A DNA stretch of 64,000 nucleotides from Campylobacter rectus (GTDB lineage: Bacteria; Campylobacterota; Campylobacteria; Campylobacterales; Campylobacteraceae), in contig NZ_CP012543.1 in assembly GCF_004803795.1 (NCBI RefSeq), forward strand, positions 1,178,001 through 1,242,000, written 5' to 3'. A program made the translations under genes and the position numbers. Of the stretch, positions 46,297 to 55,406 are shown in pieces. Under the pieces are notes generated by a model, which saw nothing but the letters and a program-made list of their open reading frames with translations, was not told the DNA's origin and did no database searches. Within the stretch, counting starts at the first letter, position 1; each line of letters begins with the position of its first letter.

Positions 46297-48906
46297 TTAC
46301 CCATAGTGTCTATTGGGGCTTGCTTTGATACAAGCATTACTTTCCACCCCCGCCCATTTAAATAAAACATTATCCAGTTGCTTTGCTTTTTCTTCTGGGG
46401 TTAGGCTTATATAGTCTTTGATCATATTTTCCAGTTCTAAGTTTTTGCTCATTGCATTTCTTAGATTATGCAAATTTCCAAATGCGGTTACTTCAGGTAA
46501 GGCTTTTATTCTCTCGGGGATATCGATGTTTGGTTGTTCGGTATATCTAAGATCAACCTTAAACCATACGTCATCGGCGGTAGTGGTGGTGTTATCGTTA
46601 AATGTAACGGTAGAGGTTTGTTTGATTAGATTGCCGTTGTTATCTATCTGTGTTTCTTTATAACGTAAATCTATGGATTTTATGTTATGTTCTTTTAAAG
46701 TCTTTAACTCTCCTTCTTCGGTTAAGCCGTTGGTGTTTAAATCTTGCCAAAGAAGTAGTTTATCAAAGTCTTTATCTTTTTCATCTATGATATTATCATT
46801 GTTAAAGTCAAATTCCTTTAAAGCCTCAAACCCGTTCTCAGCCGTTTTACCCGTATATCCGTAAGCTCCTACCGATACTGTTTTATCTCCAAACAGTTCG
46901 CTACCGTTATCTATCTTGCCGTTACCGTTTTTATCGTAAGCTAAGAATGCATCATCTTTACTTATCCATCCGGTAGCTTCTTTAAAGCCGTTGTTATCCA
47001 TATCGAAATTTACGGCTCCGTTTAGTTTAGACGTAGTAGTACCGTCTTTGTTTAGGTCTATTATGATAGGATCATAACGCACGGGAGCGTTTTGCGGATC
47101 ATTGGGATCTGTCGGGATATCAGAGTTATTTGGATTATTGGGATTTCTATCATCGTCTTTTATAGTGCCTCTTGCGCTACTTATTACTTCCGCCGTTAAG
47201 TCTGAGGACTCATCTACAACACAAGCATTTACCACAAATGATCTGTTGCCTTGAGGATAGTTATCGTCTTCCCAGGTGAAGTTAAAGTCTTTGCTGATGT
47301 CTCTTTCTTTAAATTCTATAATACTCTTATCCCCTTTCATACTGGTTACTACTTCTACTTTAAGATATTCTCCTTTATCCAGCTTTCTGTTAAGAGACAG
47401 GGTAAAAGGAAGTCCCCTGTCTCCAAGAGATTCTTTTAACCAGTTAGCGCTTCCCTCTTTATTTGTTACTGATACTTCTATCTTACTGTTTGCCAGTTTT
47501 ATACCCAGGGATTTGTCTTCTTTAGAGTAATTGGCTATGGCTATGGATGAGTAGTCCGTTTTATTTATAACCGTAAGCACATTAGACTCTTTGTTTAAGT
47601 GATACTCTATGTTTGGATTGATGGCATCTTTATATATATTTTTATCTTTATCGTATATGCCGCCTTTAAGCTCTGTATCACCAAATACCACCTTGCCTTT
47701 ATGATCTGAGTCCAAGATAATGTCGCCGTTGCCGACATAGTATGCGTCAAATCCTTCTCCACCCTTTAGCACATCCCTTGCATTGTCGTCTTTATTATGC
47801 TTATCGGTAGAGTATAGGATATCGTCGTAGTCTGTGCCTGTGATGGTATCAGCGCCTTTGCCGCCGACATAGGTTATACCATTTTTTACATATTGTTTGT
47901 AGTGATTTTTTATATCAGCAAGCTCGCTAAGCAAAGGCTCACTAAAATTTATATTTTTAGCCTGAAATTCAACAAGCCGATCGTCATCGTTACTTCCGTA
48001 CATAACAAGTTTGCCATTTTCGTCCAGGTAATTTATAATGCCTGAAGATTTTATGCGATTGTATTCTTCTTCAAATAGACCCATGGCTTTATAAAAATCA
48101 GAGTCGAAAATTTTACCTTTGCTATCGACTTTATATTCTTTTAGTTCTTTCATCGAATCATAATTGCTTTTGTTTATACTTCCTCCATCTATTTTATTAT
48201 CTCCTGTAAATTTTAGATTTATTTTTTTCCCTATACCGCTAGGATCTGCTATTTGGTTTAATATTTGATTCACAAACCCACTACCTTTGCCTCCTACGAA
48301 ATCAAAATCTCCCGCTTCAAATTGATATTCTATGTCTTTTACAAGGATAGGATTGAGATTTTCATCTAAAACATAGCGAATTTTAGAAGTATTGAGTCCA
48401 ACTTTCATACTTCCAAATGTAAAAGCCAGTTTGGCAAAGTCCGGATTATCGAGATTTCGGTTGTAAAAAGATACAGCAGCAGCATTATCGCCAGTAGGAT
48501 CATTCGCAGCGGCATATGCTTTTTTTTCATCTTCTTTTTCGGAATTTTCATATTCTCCATAAAATAGCTCCGCGAATTGCTTCTGAGTTAAAAAATACAA
48601 CCCATTTTCAAACCTTTCATATTGGCCTTCGTTCAATGTTGGATTTCCATTGTTTAGCTTGTTTCCACTTACTGTTTTGCCGCTAAAAAATGTTTTAAAC
48701 AATATAAAGTCTTTTGCGTTTACGAAATCCCCGGCCTTTTTTAGGAATTCTTGTGTATTGACTTCTAGTGTTATCTCCTCTTTATTTATCCACCTTTCAT
48801 CCGCTATCTCCGTCTTTGAAGGGGCTTTTGGTTGGCCCCAAAGATACCAAGAGAGAATTTCCGTAGCAAAATCATTGTTGCCTCTTAAATTTAGTTTGGC
48901 TGCCAT
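46297..48906 (-). CDS. RTX protein with self-processing module, truncated 3' end
   Basis: An 869-residue frame starting MAAKLNLRGNNDFATEI, a different N-terminus from the lipase types and without a recognised domain. It has few RTX motifs (GGKGADTITGTDYDDILY near 350). From about residue 460 it is almost identical to the giant protein: beta domain, then Asp612-Pro613 and EF-hand-like repeats. It leaves the shared sequence at KWAGVE and ends after 13 unrelated residues, so the C-terminal RTX half and the secretion signal are missing. It follows the 255-residue membrane gene at 48981 by 74 bases. Either it is a broken gene or a donor cassette. Confidence 0.7.
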   Translation of the reverse strand: MAAKLNLRGNNDFATEILSWYLWGQPKAPSKTEIADERWINKEEITLEVNTQEFLKKAGDFVNAKDFILFKTFFSGKTVSGNKLNNGNPTLNEGQYERFENGLYFLTQKQFAELFYGEYENSEKEDEKKAYAAANDPTGDNAAAVSFYNRNLDNPDFAKLAFTFGSMKVGLNTSKIRYVLDENLNPILVKDIEYQFEAGDFDFVGGKGSGFVNQILNQIADPSGIGKKINLKFTGDNKIDGGSINKSNYDSMKELKEYKVDSKGKIFDSDFYKAMGLFEEEYNRIKSSGIINYLDENGKLVMYGSNDDDRLVEFQAKNINFSEPLLSELADIKNHYKQYVKNGITYVGGKGADTITGTDYDDILYSTDKHNKDDNARDVLKGGEGFDAYYVGNGDIILDSDHKGKVVFGDTELKGGIYDKDKNIYKDAINPNIEYHLNKESNVLTVINKTDYSSIAIANYSKEDKSLGIKLANSKIEVSVTNKEGSANWLKESLGDRGLPFTLSLNRKLDKGEYLKVEVVTSMKGDKSIIEFKERDISKDFNFTWEDDNYPQGNRSFVVNACVVDESSDLTAEVISSARGTIKDDDRNPNNPNNSDIPTDPNDPQNAPVRYDPIIIDLNKDGTTTSKLNGAVNFDMDNNGFKEATGWISKDDAFLAYDKNGNGKIDNGSELFGDKTVSVGAYGYTGKTAENGFEALKEFDFNNDNIIDEKDKDFDKLLLWQDLNTNGLTEEGELKTLKEHNIKSIDLRYKETQIDNNGNLIKQTSTVTFNDNTTTTADDVWFKVDLRYTEQPNIDIPERIKALPEVTAFGNLHNLRNAMSKNLELENMIKDYISLTPEEKAKQLDNVLFKWAGVESNACIKASPNRHYG
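46353..47523. repeat. 1.17-kb near-identical block (copy 2)
   Basis: Matches 41538-42708 at a constant offset of 4815 without indels. Differences cluster at the edges (for example at 46395-46410); most of the interior appears identical, implying recent duplication or gene conversion. Confidence 0.85.
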
Positions 48907-48980
48907 TGCTTATCCTTTATATTGAAGTTCTAAATTTTAGTTTGAAATTTCGTTTAGTAAATTTCAAATGATCAGGCTTT

Positions 48981-49748
48981 TCAGCCGCCTTTTGCTTCTC
49001 TGCTGCGTAAATAATATTTTTCCAATGGATAATTTAGATTTCCGCAGTTATCAAATTCCGTACCCTCTTTTTTTGTATCAAATAATATTACTTTACTCCT
49101 ATCTTCATAATGTTTTTTAGTAATAACATCGATTTCTGCTCTATCATGTAAGTATTCGCTGTGATTATAACGCAAGTAATTTTTATTAACTAAAACAAAT
49201 TTATCTAATAATAAATCGGCTATAACTGTTTTGTCATCACCATAAATAAGCACTATCGGCCTATCAAATCCGAAACCTGCGCCATCTGAAGATATTTTTA
49301 GATATTTTTTAGGATCGGTTTTTTTAGCCTTTAACTCTTTCATCAGTATCTCTTCGGTCGTTTTCCCCTTCTTATAATACTTTTGCAATACCTCAAACCA
49401 ATTCGATAAATTTATATTTTCTAATTCATAATATGCGATTTCATATGAGCTACGCCAAAGGCTACCATAAGTATAAACCCTATAATCATTAATCATTCGC
49501 TCTAATTTCAATTTATAATCCAAAAACTGTCCTATCGCTCTTTTATACAGCTCCTCTTTAGGCAAAATTCTATCCTCTTTTAGGCAGTATCCTTGCTTGT
49601 ATTTGTCGTAGTCGGAAAGGGAAACTATCACAAAGCCTCGTGAGGTGGAAAAATCTGGCACGATGCGGATAAATACGGCGCAGAGTATTATTATAAGAAG
49701 AAGCACGCCTGCCAGGGCTTTAAATTTAATAGACCTATAGAATTTCAT
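48981..49748 (-). CDS. Single-helix membrane protein, cassette class B (copy 3)
   Basis: A 255-residue protein with one N-terminal transmembrane helix (ALAGVLLLIIILCAVFIRI) and a soluble domain with EEILMKELKAKKTDPKKYLK and a late FDNCGNLNYPLEKYYLRSRE motif. It is a close paralogue of the proteins at 50077 and 51174. AAAGGAC precedes the ATG. It is directly followed by the 869-residue RTX gene of the matching MAAK class. Probably faces the periplasm; immunity or an export partner is possible. Confidence 0.65.
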   Translation of the reverse strand: MKFYRSIKFKALAGVLLLIIILCAVFIRIVPDFSTSRGFVIVSLSDYDKYKQGYCLKEDRILPKEELYKRAIGQFLDYKLKLERMINDYRVYTYGSLWRSSYEIAYYELENINLSNWFEVLQKYYKKGKTTEEILMKELKAKKTDPKKYLKISSDGAGFGFDRPIVLIYGDDKTVIADLLLDKFVLVNKNYLRYNHSEYLHDRAEIDVITKKHYEDRSKVILFDTKKEGTEFDNCGNLNYPLEKYYLRSREAKGG

Positions 49749-49844
49749 ATCAGTCCTTTTCTTGCTATCCCTTAGCGCGGATTATATATCCGTTACTATA
49801 AAAATTTACTTAAACTTAAGTTTTTCAGCCTTTCTTAAGGAAAT

Positions 49845-50003
49845 TTATGTATTGCCCTCTAGTATTATATTATCTTCTCTATCTATCCATTGAGTATCGG
49901 CTATTTTCTCCTTTGAAGGAGCCGTTGGCTGACCCCATATATACCAAGATAGAATTTCCGCAGTAAAATTATCATTGCCTCTTAAAATTAGTTTAGCCGC
50001 CAT
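49845..50003 (-). pseudogene. N-terminal stub of a MAAK-class RTX gene
   Basis: A 52-codon frame (MAAKLILRGNDNFTAEILSW...) matching residues 1-51 of the 869-residue protein. It stops at TAA where the longer gene has CAA (Gln). Weak similarity continues ~20 bases past the stop. It lies between two class B membrane genes. Confidence 0.75.
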
Positions 50004-50076
50004 TGTTTATCCTTTGTGTTGGAATTTCAGATTTTGATTTGAAATTTGCTTGGTAAATTTCAAATGATCAGGCTTT

Positions 50077-50844
50077 TCAGCCGCCTTTTGCTTCTCTGCT
50101 GCGTAAATAATATTCTTCCAATGGATAGTTTAGATTTCCGCAGTTATCAAATTCCGTACCCTCTTTTTTTGTATCAAATAATATTACTTTACTCCTATCT
50201 TCATAATGTTTTTTAGTAATAACATCGATTTCTGCTCTATCATGTAAGTATTCGCTGTGATTATAACGCAAGTAATTTTTATTAATTAGAACAAATTTAT
50301 CTAATAATAAATCGGCCGTAACCGCCTTGTCGCTGCCACCGATAAGCACTATCGGCCTATCAAATCCGAAACCTGCGCCATCTGAAGATATTTTTAGATA
50401 TTTTTTAGGATCGGTTTTTTTAGCCTTTAACTCTTTCATCAGTATCTCTTCGGTCGTTTTCCCCTTCTTATAATACTTTTGCAATACCTCAAACCAATTC
50501 GATAAATTTATATTTTCTAATTCATAATATGCGATTTCATATGCGCTGCGCCGGGAACTGCCATAGGCATAGGTCCTATAATCATTAATCATTCGCTCTA
50601 ATTTCAATTTATAATCCAAAAACTGTCCTATTGCTCTTTTATACAGCTCTTCTTTCGGCAAAATTCTATTCTCTTTGAGGCAGTATCCTTGCTTGTATTT
50701 GTTGTAATCGGGGAGAGAAACTATCGCAAAGCCTCGTGAGGTGGAGTAATCGGGAATTATACGGATAAATACGGCGCAAAGTATTGTTATAAGAAGCAGC
50801 ACTGCGGCTAGGATTTTAAATTTAAGAGATTTGTAGAATTTCAT
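50077..50844 (-). CDS. Single-helix membrane protein, cassette class B (copy 2)
   Basis: A 255-residue near copy of the product at 48981. Differences lie mainly in the N-terminal helix region and a few central positions (for example LIGGSDKAVTADLLL instead of LIYGDDKTVIADLLL), while ~60 residues around EEILMKELKAKKTDPKKY are identical. It is followed by a 52-codon RTX stub (49845-50003). Its upstream region contains a stub with a nine-C tract at 50967-50975. Role unknown, as for its paralogues. Confidence 0.65.
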   Translation of the reverse strand: MKFYKSLKFKILAAVLLLITILCAVFIRIIPDYSTSRGFAIVSLPDYNKYKQGYCLKENRILPKEELYKRAIGQFLDYKLKLERMINDYRTYAYGSSRRSAYEIAYYELENINLSNWFEVLQKYYKKGKTTEEILMKELKAKKTDPKKYLKISSDGAGFGFDRPIVLIGGSDKAVTADLLLDKFVLINKNYLRYNHSEYLHDRAEIDVITKKHYEDRSKVILFDTKKEGTEFDNCGNLNYPLEEYYLRSREAKGG

Positions 50845-50940
50845 ATCAGTCCTTTTCTTACTATCCCTTAGTGCGGATTATATATCCACTACTATAAAAA
50901 TTTACTTAAACTTAAGTTTTTCAGCCTTTCTTAAGGAAAT

Positions 50941-51099
50941 TTATGTATTGACTTCTAGTGTTATATCCCCCCCCCTATCTATCTATTGAGTATCGGCTGT
51001 TTTCTCCTTTGAAAGAGCCTTTGGCTGACCCCATATATACCAAGAGAGAATTTCCGTAGCAAAATCATTATTGCCGATTAGATTTAGTTTGACCGCCAT
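50941..51099 (-). pseudogene. Second MAAK-class stub, with nonsense codon
   Basis: Same length and layout as the stub at 49845-50003 (MAVKLNLIGNNDFATEILSW...), but codon 39 is TAG where the paralogue has TGG (Trp), and a run of nine G follows on the coding strand. It is clearly decayed. It lies after the 51174 membrane gene and before the one at 50077. Confidence 0.7.
50967..50975. repeat. Nine-C (G9) homopolymer tract
   Basis: C9 on the plus strand, G9 on the coding strand of the stub, about 125 bases upstream of the membrane gene starting at 50844. The equivalent site in the paralogous stub reads AGAGAAGAT. G tracts of this length are often phase-variable in Campylobacter. Confidence 0.8.
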
Positions 51100-51173
51100 T
51101 GCTTATCCTTTATATTGAAGTTCTAAATTTTAGCTCGAAATTTCGTTTAGTAAATTTCAAGCAATCAAGCTTT

Positions 51174-51902
51174 TCAGCCGCCTCGCGCTTCCCTTGTATC
51201 CATGTAAATTTTTTTTAAATCGTAGTCTATATTTCCACAGTTATCAAATTTTACATTATGAAGATATGCCGGATCTTTATGCTCATAGTATTTCCGCACA
51301 TCCTCTTCATCTAAAAAATAACCTAGAAAATAGTTATTTGCAAAACGACCATCGCTTAAAATAAAATCCATATCTAGCTTTAGAAAAAAATCTTGATCAA
51401 AAAACATTATCGGCCTATCAAATCCAGCACTCATATCGTTCAAATTTATTTTTAAATATTTCTTTGGGTCGGTTTTTTTAGCTTTTAATATATCCATAAA
51501 GATATTTTCGATCGTCTTGTTGCCATTATAATATCCTTTTATTATTTCAAACCAATTGGATAAATTTATACCTTCCAATTCATAATATGCGATTTCATAT
51601 GAGCTGCGCCAGGAACTGCCATAGGTATAAGCTCTATAGTCATCGATCATTTGATCTAGTTTTAGATCATAATCCAAATACTGCCCTATCGCTCTTTTAT
51701 ACAGCTCCTCTCTCGGTAAAATTCTATTCTCTTTTAAACAATACCCCTGTTGATATTTGTTATAGCCAAAGATAGAAACGACAGCGAAGCCTCGCGAAGT
51801 GGAGTAATCGGGGATTATACGTATAAATGCGGCGCAAAGTATTGTTATAAGAAGCAGTGTCCCTGCCAGGGTTTTAAATTTAATAGACCTGTAGAATTTC
51901 AT
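51174..51902 (-). CDS. Single-helix membrane protein, cassette class B (copy 1, divergent)
   Basis: A 242-residue paralogue of the 255-residue proteins. It shares the N-terminal helix and first half (STSRGFA-VVS, KENRILPREELYKRAIGQ) but has a different second half (FFDQDFFLKLDMDFILSDGR) and the shared end FDNCGNIDYDLKKIYMDTRE. A MAAK-class RTX stub follows it. The divergent second half may be its specificity region; function unknown. Confidence 0.62.
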   Translation of the reverse strand: MKFYRSIKFKTLAGTLLLITILCAAFIRIIPDYSTSRGFAVVSIFGYNKYQQGYCLKENRILPREELYKRAIGQYLDYDLKLDQMIDDYRAYTYGSSWRSSYEIAYYELEGINLSNWFEIIKGYYNGNKTIENIFMDILKAKKTDPKKYLKINLNDMSAGFDRPIMFFDQDFFLKLDMDFILSDGRFANNYFLGYFLDEEDVRKYYEHKDPAYLHNVKFDNCGNIDYDLKKIYMDTREARGG

Positions 51903-51960
51903 ATCAGTCCTTTTCTTGCTATCCCTCTAGAATAGATTATATATCTACCACTATAAAAAT

Positions 51961-53505
51961 TTACCAAAACCTATAAATGTTCTCAGCCGTTTTACCCGTA
52001 TATCCGTAAGCTCCTACCGATACTGTTTTATCTCCAAACAGTTCGCTACCGTTATCTATCTTACCGTTACCGTTTTTATCCAGTGCCAGTAGTCCGTCAT
52101 CCTTTTCTATCCAAGCGGTTGCTTCTTTAAAACCGTTGTTATCATAATCGAAATACGCCGTGTTATCAAGCCTAGTAGATGTTATACCGTTTTTATTGAA
52201 ATCTATTACGATAGGATCGTAGGTTTCAGGAAGATCGTCTTTTGGATCACGGTCATCGTCATTTTCTATCACTCCGTTACCACCTAAAACTTCTTTTACA
52301 TTTATGTTATCTGAACTAGTCCAAACACTCGCAGAGATTTTAAATTTTTTATCTTCTTGTGGTATCTTATCTCCACTCCAAGTATATGTGTATGTGGCTT
52401 CGTCTTGGTTTTCTTTAAAGCTTACTATCTCACTTTTGCCGTTACCTTCCAAAACAAGTAAATTTAGATACTCATCTTTTTCTAGCTTTCTATTTAGCTT
52501 TATAGTAAAATTCATAGATTGACCAGCTGTGTCTCCTTCGGCTTTGCTTTCATCCGATATGGTTACTATAATATCCTTTTTATCGAGCAGATAAATACCA
52601 AGAGAGTTTTGCTCTTCTATGGTTATGGTATCTGCAAAATCACTGACTATAAGTTTATTACCTTGTAGCTTGTATTCTATATAGTCTTTTGAGACATACA
52701 CGCCCTTGTCTTCATCATAAGTTCCGCCTGTTAGTTTGTGCCCCCTAAAATGCACTTCGCCTTTGCCATCAGAGTCACGGATAATGTCGCCGTCGGTAGC
52801 GTTGTATGTGTCGTGTCCTGCTCCGCCGATGAGTAAGTCACTACCATTTTTTCCCATCAAGGTATCATCGCCGTATCCGCCAAATAAAACATCGTCTTTG
52901 TAGTCGCCTGTTAAAAGTCCGCTTGGAGTTACGCCATAAGGGAAAAATGACGATGATAAAGGTCTTGCATAGACTGTGTTATCTGGCATAGTTATTTTTA
53001 GAATTCCGTTTTTTAAGGCTTCTTGGTCTATGTCGGATAATCCGTCGCCCATTATTTTATCCCATAAATTTTGTGCTTGTTTGCGTAAATCAAAAATTCC
53101 GCTATCTTTGCCGTCTAGCTTATCTAGTAAATTTCCTATGTCATACCACAAGGTTATCCAACCGACAACAGGGATGAATTTTGTAATAGCAAATAAACCA
53201 AAATCCACAGCTGCTCCCACAGCAGTATGCCCAAAACTTTGACCGTCAGCTATATCATCAATTATACCAGCCAAACCATTTGCTATTCCTGCTTTCTTAA
53301 CATAATTGTCTAGTTTTTTCAATTCGAATTCTGTGTATTTTTTACTATTTACTTCTACATATTTTTCTAGACCACTAAGGGACATGTTTGCACCAGAAAA
53401 TGCATCCTTAAATAATTCAGTTAATTTTCTAACTAAATCGCCGTTTTTTCTAAGTCTTGCTTCTGCTTTGTCTAGTTCGATTTGAGCAACTGTTTCTCTA
53501 CTCAT
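51961..53505 (-). CDS. RTX protein with hydrophobic N-terminal domain, truncated 3' end
   Basis: A 514-residue frame. Residues 1-~190 form a helical domain with a hydrophobic segment (GAAVDFGLFAITKFIPVVGWITLWY) that could insert into membranes. A short RTX block (GGYGDDTLMGKNGSDLLIGG) and a beta domain diverged from the other copies follow. The self-processing module starts at Asp430-Pro431 (TYDPIVIDFNKNG). The sequence breaks off after YGYTGKTAEN with IYRFW, inside the module. The missing 3' part suggests a broken or donor gene. It lies 17 bases after the class C membrane gene at 53523. Confidence 0.68.
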   Translation of the reverse strand: MSRETVAQIELDKAEARLRKNGDLVRKLTELFKDAFSGANMSLSGLEKYVEVNSKKYTEFELKKLDNYVKKAGIANGLAGIIDDIADGQSFGHTAVGAAVDFGLFAITKFIPVVGWITLWYDIGNLLDKLDGKDSGIFDLRKQAQNLWDKIMGDGLSDIDQEALKNGILKITMPDNTVYARPLSSSFFPYGVTPSGLLTGDYKDDVLFGGYGDDTLMGKNGSDLLIGGAGHDTYNATDGDIIRDSDGKGEVHFRGHKLTGGTYDEDKGVYVSKDYIEYKLQGNKLIVSDFADTITIEEQNSLGIYLLDKKDIIVTISDESKAEGDTAGQSMNFTIKLNRKLEKDEYLNLLVLEGNGKSEIVSFKENQDEATYTYTWSGDKIPQEDKKFKISASVWTSSDNINVKEVLGGNGVIENDDDRDPKDDLPETYDPIVIDFNKNGITSTRLDNTAYFDYDNNGFKEATAWIEKDDGLLALDKNGNGKIDNGSELFGDKTVSVGAYGYTGKTAENIYRFW

Positions 53506-53522
53506 ATTGTCTCCTTTTTAGA

Positions 53523-54272
53523 TTAAAATTTCTTCTCAACCAAATTTAAATTGATATGTTTCTTATCATAAAAATATTTTTGTAAATCTAAATAGTCTTG
53601 TTTTTTAATGATATAAACCATGTGAAATTTACCTTTTATGTCATGCCAACCAGCGGAGCCACCCCTGCTAAATGTAGAACCTAAAACTTCATAATGATAA
53701 ATTGTAATGGCTGGAAATAATGAAAAATCTTTTAATTTTCCGCCCAAAATAAGATGAAAAACAAATTTGAATAAACAATTTAAAAGTAAATAAATGACAT
53801 AATAAGCGATAAGATAATGAACCATTTTTACCAATGCAACCATAAAAAATATAAGTAGATTAAAAACAATAATTCCAATTATCGATGATGGCGTAAGCAG
53901 TCTAAAAGTCTTTACTATAGGTTCCAAATCACTTAAATTCTTAACCCTTTTTGTTTCGCCGTTTATGATAAATTCAATCGTTTTATTTGTAAATTTAGTT
54001 TCGCATTTGTTTTTGATAATGTAATAATAAAATGTAGCGACGATATGTAAAACGCCAACTGCAAAAAAAGCCCATAGAAAAATATTGTTAATATTTGCAA
54101 TCCCCGTATAATCAACATAAACCAATAAAATAAACACTGTTCCGCAATGAGAAAAAAAGAATAAATTTGAAAGAAAGAATTCATAAGGATTTTTTATAAC
54201 TATTGGATATTTATCATAATCCCTTTGTTGCTTGTTTTGATTGCTTGTTGTATTGGTATTATATTCTTGCAC
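53523..54272 (-). CDS. Multi-helix membrane protein, cassette class C (copy 2)
   Basis: I prefer GTG at 54272 because AAAGGA lies five bases upstream (249 residues); a TTG at 54302 would extend it by ten residues. About four transmembrane helices (FFFSHCGTVFILLVYV; IFLWAFFAVGVLHIVATFYY; SSIIGIIVFNLLIFFMVALV; LIAYYVIYLLLNCLFKFVF). The core is identical to the paralogue at 54374; only ~40 residues near the C-terminus (ITIYHYEVLGSTFSRGGSAG) and the first ~20 differ. It immediately precedes the 514-residue RTX gene of matching class. Candidate immunity or accessory protein. Confidence 0.65.
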   Translation of the reverse strand: MQEYNTNTTSNQNKQQRDYDKYPIVIKNPYEFFLSNLFFFSHCGTVFILLVYVDYTGIANINNIFLWAFFAVGVLHIVATFYYYIIKNKCETKFTNKTIEFIINGETKRVKNLSDLEPIVKTFRLLTPSSIIGIIVFNLLIFFMVALVKMVHYLIAYYVIYLLLNCLFKFVFHLILGGKLKDFSLFPAITIYHYEVLGSTFSRGGSAGWHDIKGKFHMVYIIKKQDYLDLQKYFYDKKHINLNLVEKKF

Positions 54273-54357
54273 GATAATCCTTTGTAAATTTGAGATTAGC
54301 AACTATAGTATCATAAGCTTTATCTAGCTCGATTTTAGCAACACTTTCTCTACTCAT
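54259..54357 (-). pseudogene. N-terminal stub of the MSRE-class RTX gene
   Basis: A 32-codon frame starting MSRESVAKIELDKA, matching the 514-residue protein (MSRETVAQIELDKA), then diverging and stopping at TAA. It lies 16 bases after the membrane gene at 54374 and overlaps the start of the next one (54272) by 14 bases. Confidence 0.7.
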
Positions 54358-54373
54358 CTTTCTCCTTTTTAGG

Positions 54374-55111
54374 TTAAAATTTCTTTTCAACTAAATTTAA
54401 ATTGATATGTTTCTTATCATAAAAATATTTTTGTAAATCTAAGTAATCTTGTTTTTTAATGATATAAATCATATAATATTTTCCCTCTATAAATTTCATA
54501 CGAGAGCCAAAATTGCCAATAATTTCTGGGTAATCAAATATATAAGCTGAAAATAGCGAAAAATATTTTAATTTTCCGCCCAAAATAAGATGAAAAACAA
54601 ATTTGAATAAACAATTTAAAAGTAAATAAATGACATAATAAGCGATAAGATAATGAACCATTTTTACCAATGCAACCATAAAAAATATAAGTAGATTAAA
54701 AACAATAATTCCAATTATCGATGATGGCGTAAGCAGTCTAAAAGTCTTTACTATAGGTTCCAAATCACTTAAATTCTTAACCCTTTTTGTTTCGCCGTTT
54801 ATGATAAATTCAATCGTTTTATTTGTAAATTTAGTTTCGCATTTGTTTTTGATAATGTAATAATAAAATGTAGCGACGATATGTAAAACGCCAACTGCAA
54901 AAAAAGCCCATAGAAAAATATTGTTAATATTTGCAATCCCCGTATAATCAACATAAACCAATAAAATAAACACTGTTCCGCAATGAGAAAAAAAGAATAA
55001 ATTTGAAAGAAAGAATTCATAAGGATTTTTAATTACTATCGGTTCTTTATCGTAATCCCTTAAATTTTTGTTTTTATTAAAAATATCGTTTTTTAAATTT
55101 GAAGTTTCCAA
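54374..55111 (-). CDS. Multi-helix membrane protein, cassette class C (copy 1)
   Basis: A 245-residue protein; TTG start with AAAGGA six bases upstream. The four-helix core is identical to its paralogue at 53523. The region after FHLILGGKLK differs (AYIFDYPEIIGNFGSRMKF) before the shared IIKKQDYLDLQKYFYDKK end. At the DNA level the two copies match over at least 430 bases (offset 836). A short MSRE-class stub follows it. Confidence 0.65.
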   Translation of the reverse strand: METSNLKNDIFNKNKNLRDYDKEPIVIKNPYEFFLSNLFFFSHCGTVFILLVYVDYTGIANINNIFLWAFFAVGVLHIVATFYYYIIKNKCETKFTNKTIEFIINGETKRVKNLSDLEPIVKTFRLLTPSSIIGIIVFNLLIFFMVALVKMVHYLIAYYVIYLLLNCLFKFVFHLILGGKLKYFSLFSAYIFDYPEIIGNFGSRMKFIEGKYYMIYIIKKQDYLDLQKYFYDKKHINLNLVEKKF

Positions 55112-55133
55112 ATTTTATCCTTTCGTTATTTTT

Positions 55134-55311
55134 TTGCCATTGCGATGAAGTGTGAAGCACTGACGAAGCAATCCTGCAACGCCGACAGGCGTTTTTATTT
55201 TGCAATCACTGGATTTGACTTCACTATGCTCGCCCAAACCCGTCTCACGTTATGCGTGAGCCAACGCTACGCTTGTCTTGCTTCGCCGACTTCGTCGTTT
55301 CGCAATGACAA
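55134..55311. repeat. MITE/REP-like palindromic element
   Basis: 178 bases bounded by near-perfect inverted ends: TTGCCATTGCGA (left) and TCGCAATGACAA (right; 11 of 12 match). Inside are two hairpins, AACGCC-gaca-GGCGTT and CTCACG-ttatg-CGTGAG. It is GC-richer than its surroundings and has no ORF. It resembles non-coding dispersed repeats carrying GTCATTGCGA termini in other bacteria. Confidence 0.6.
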
Positions 55312-55406
55312 ATTCTAGCAAATTTAAATTCAGGTCATATCGTTTAAATACGATACAAAATTCTTAAATTTACAAATTTAAACTCATTTTTGCAAATTCA
55401 AAGAAT

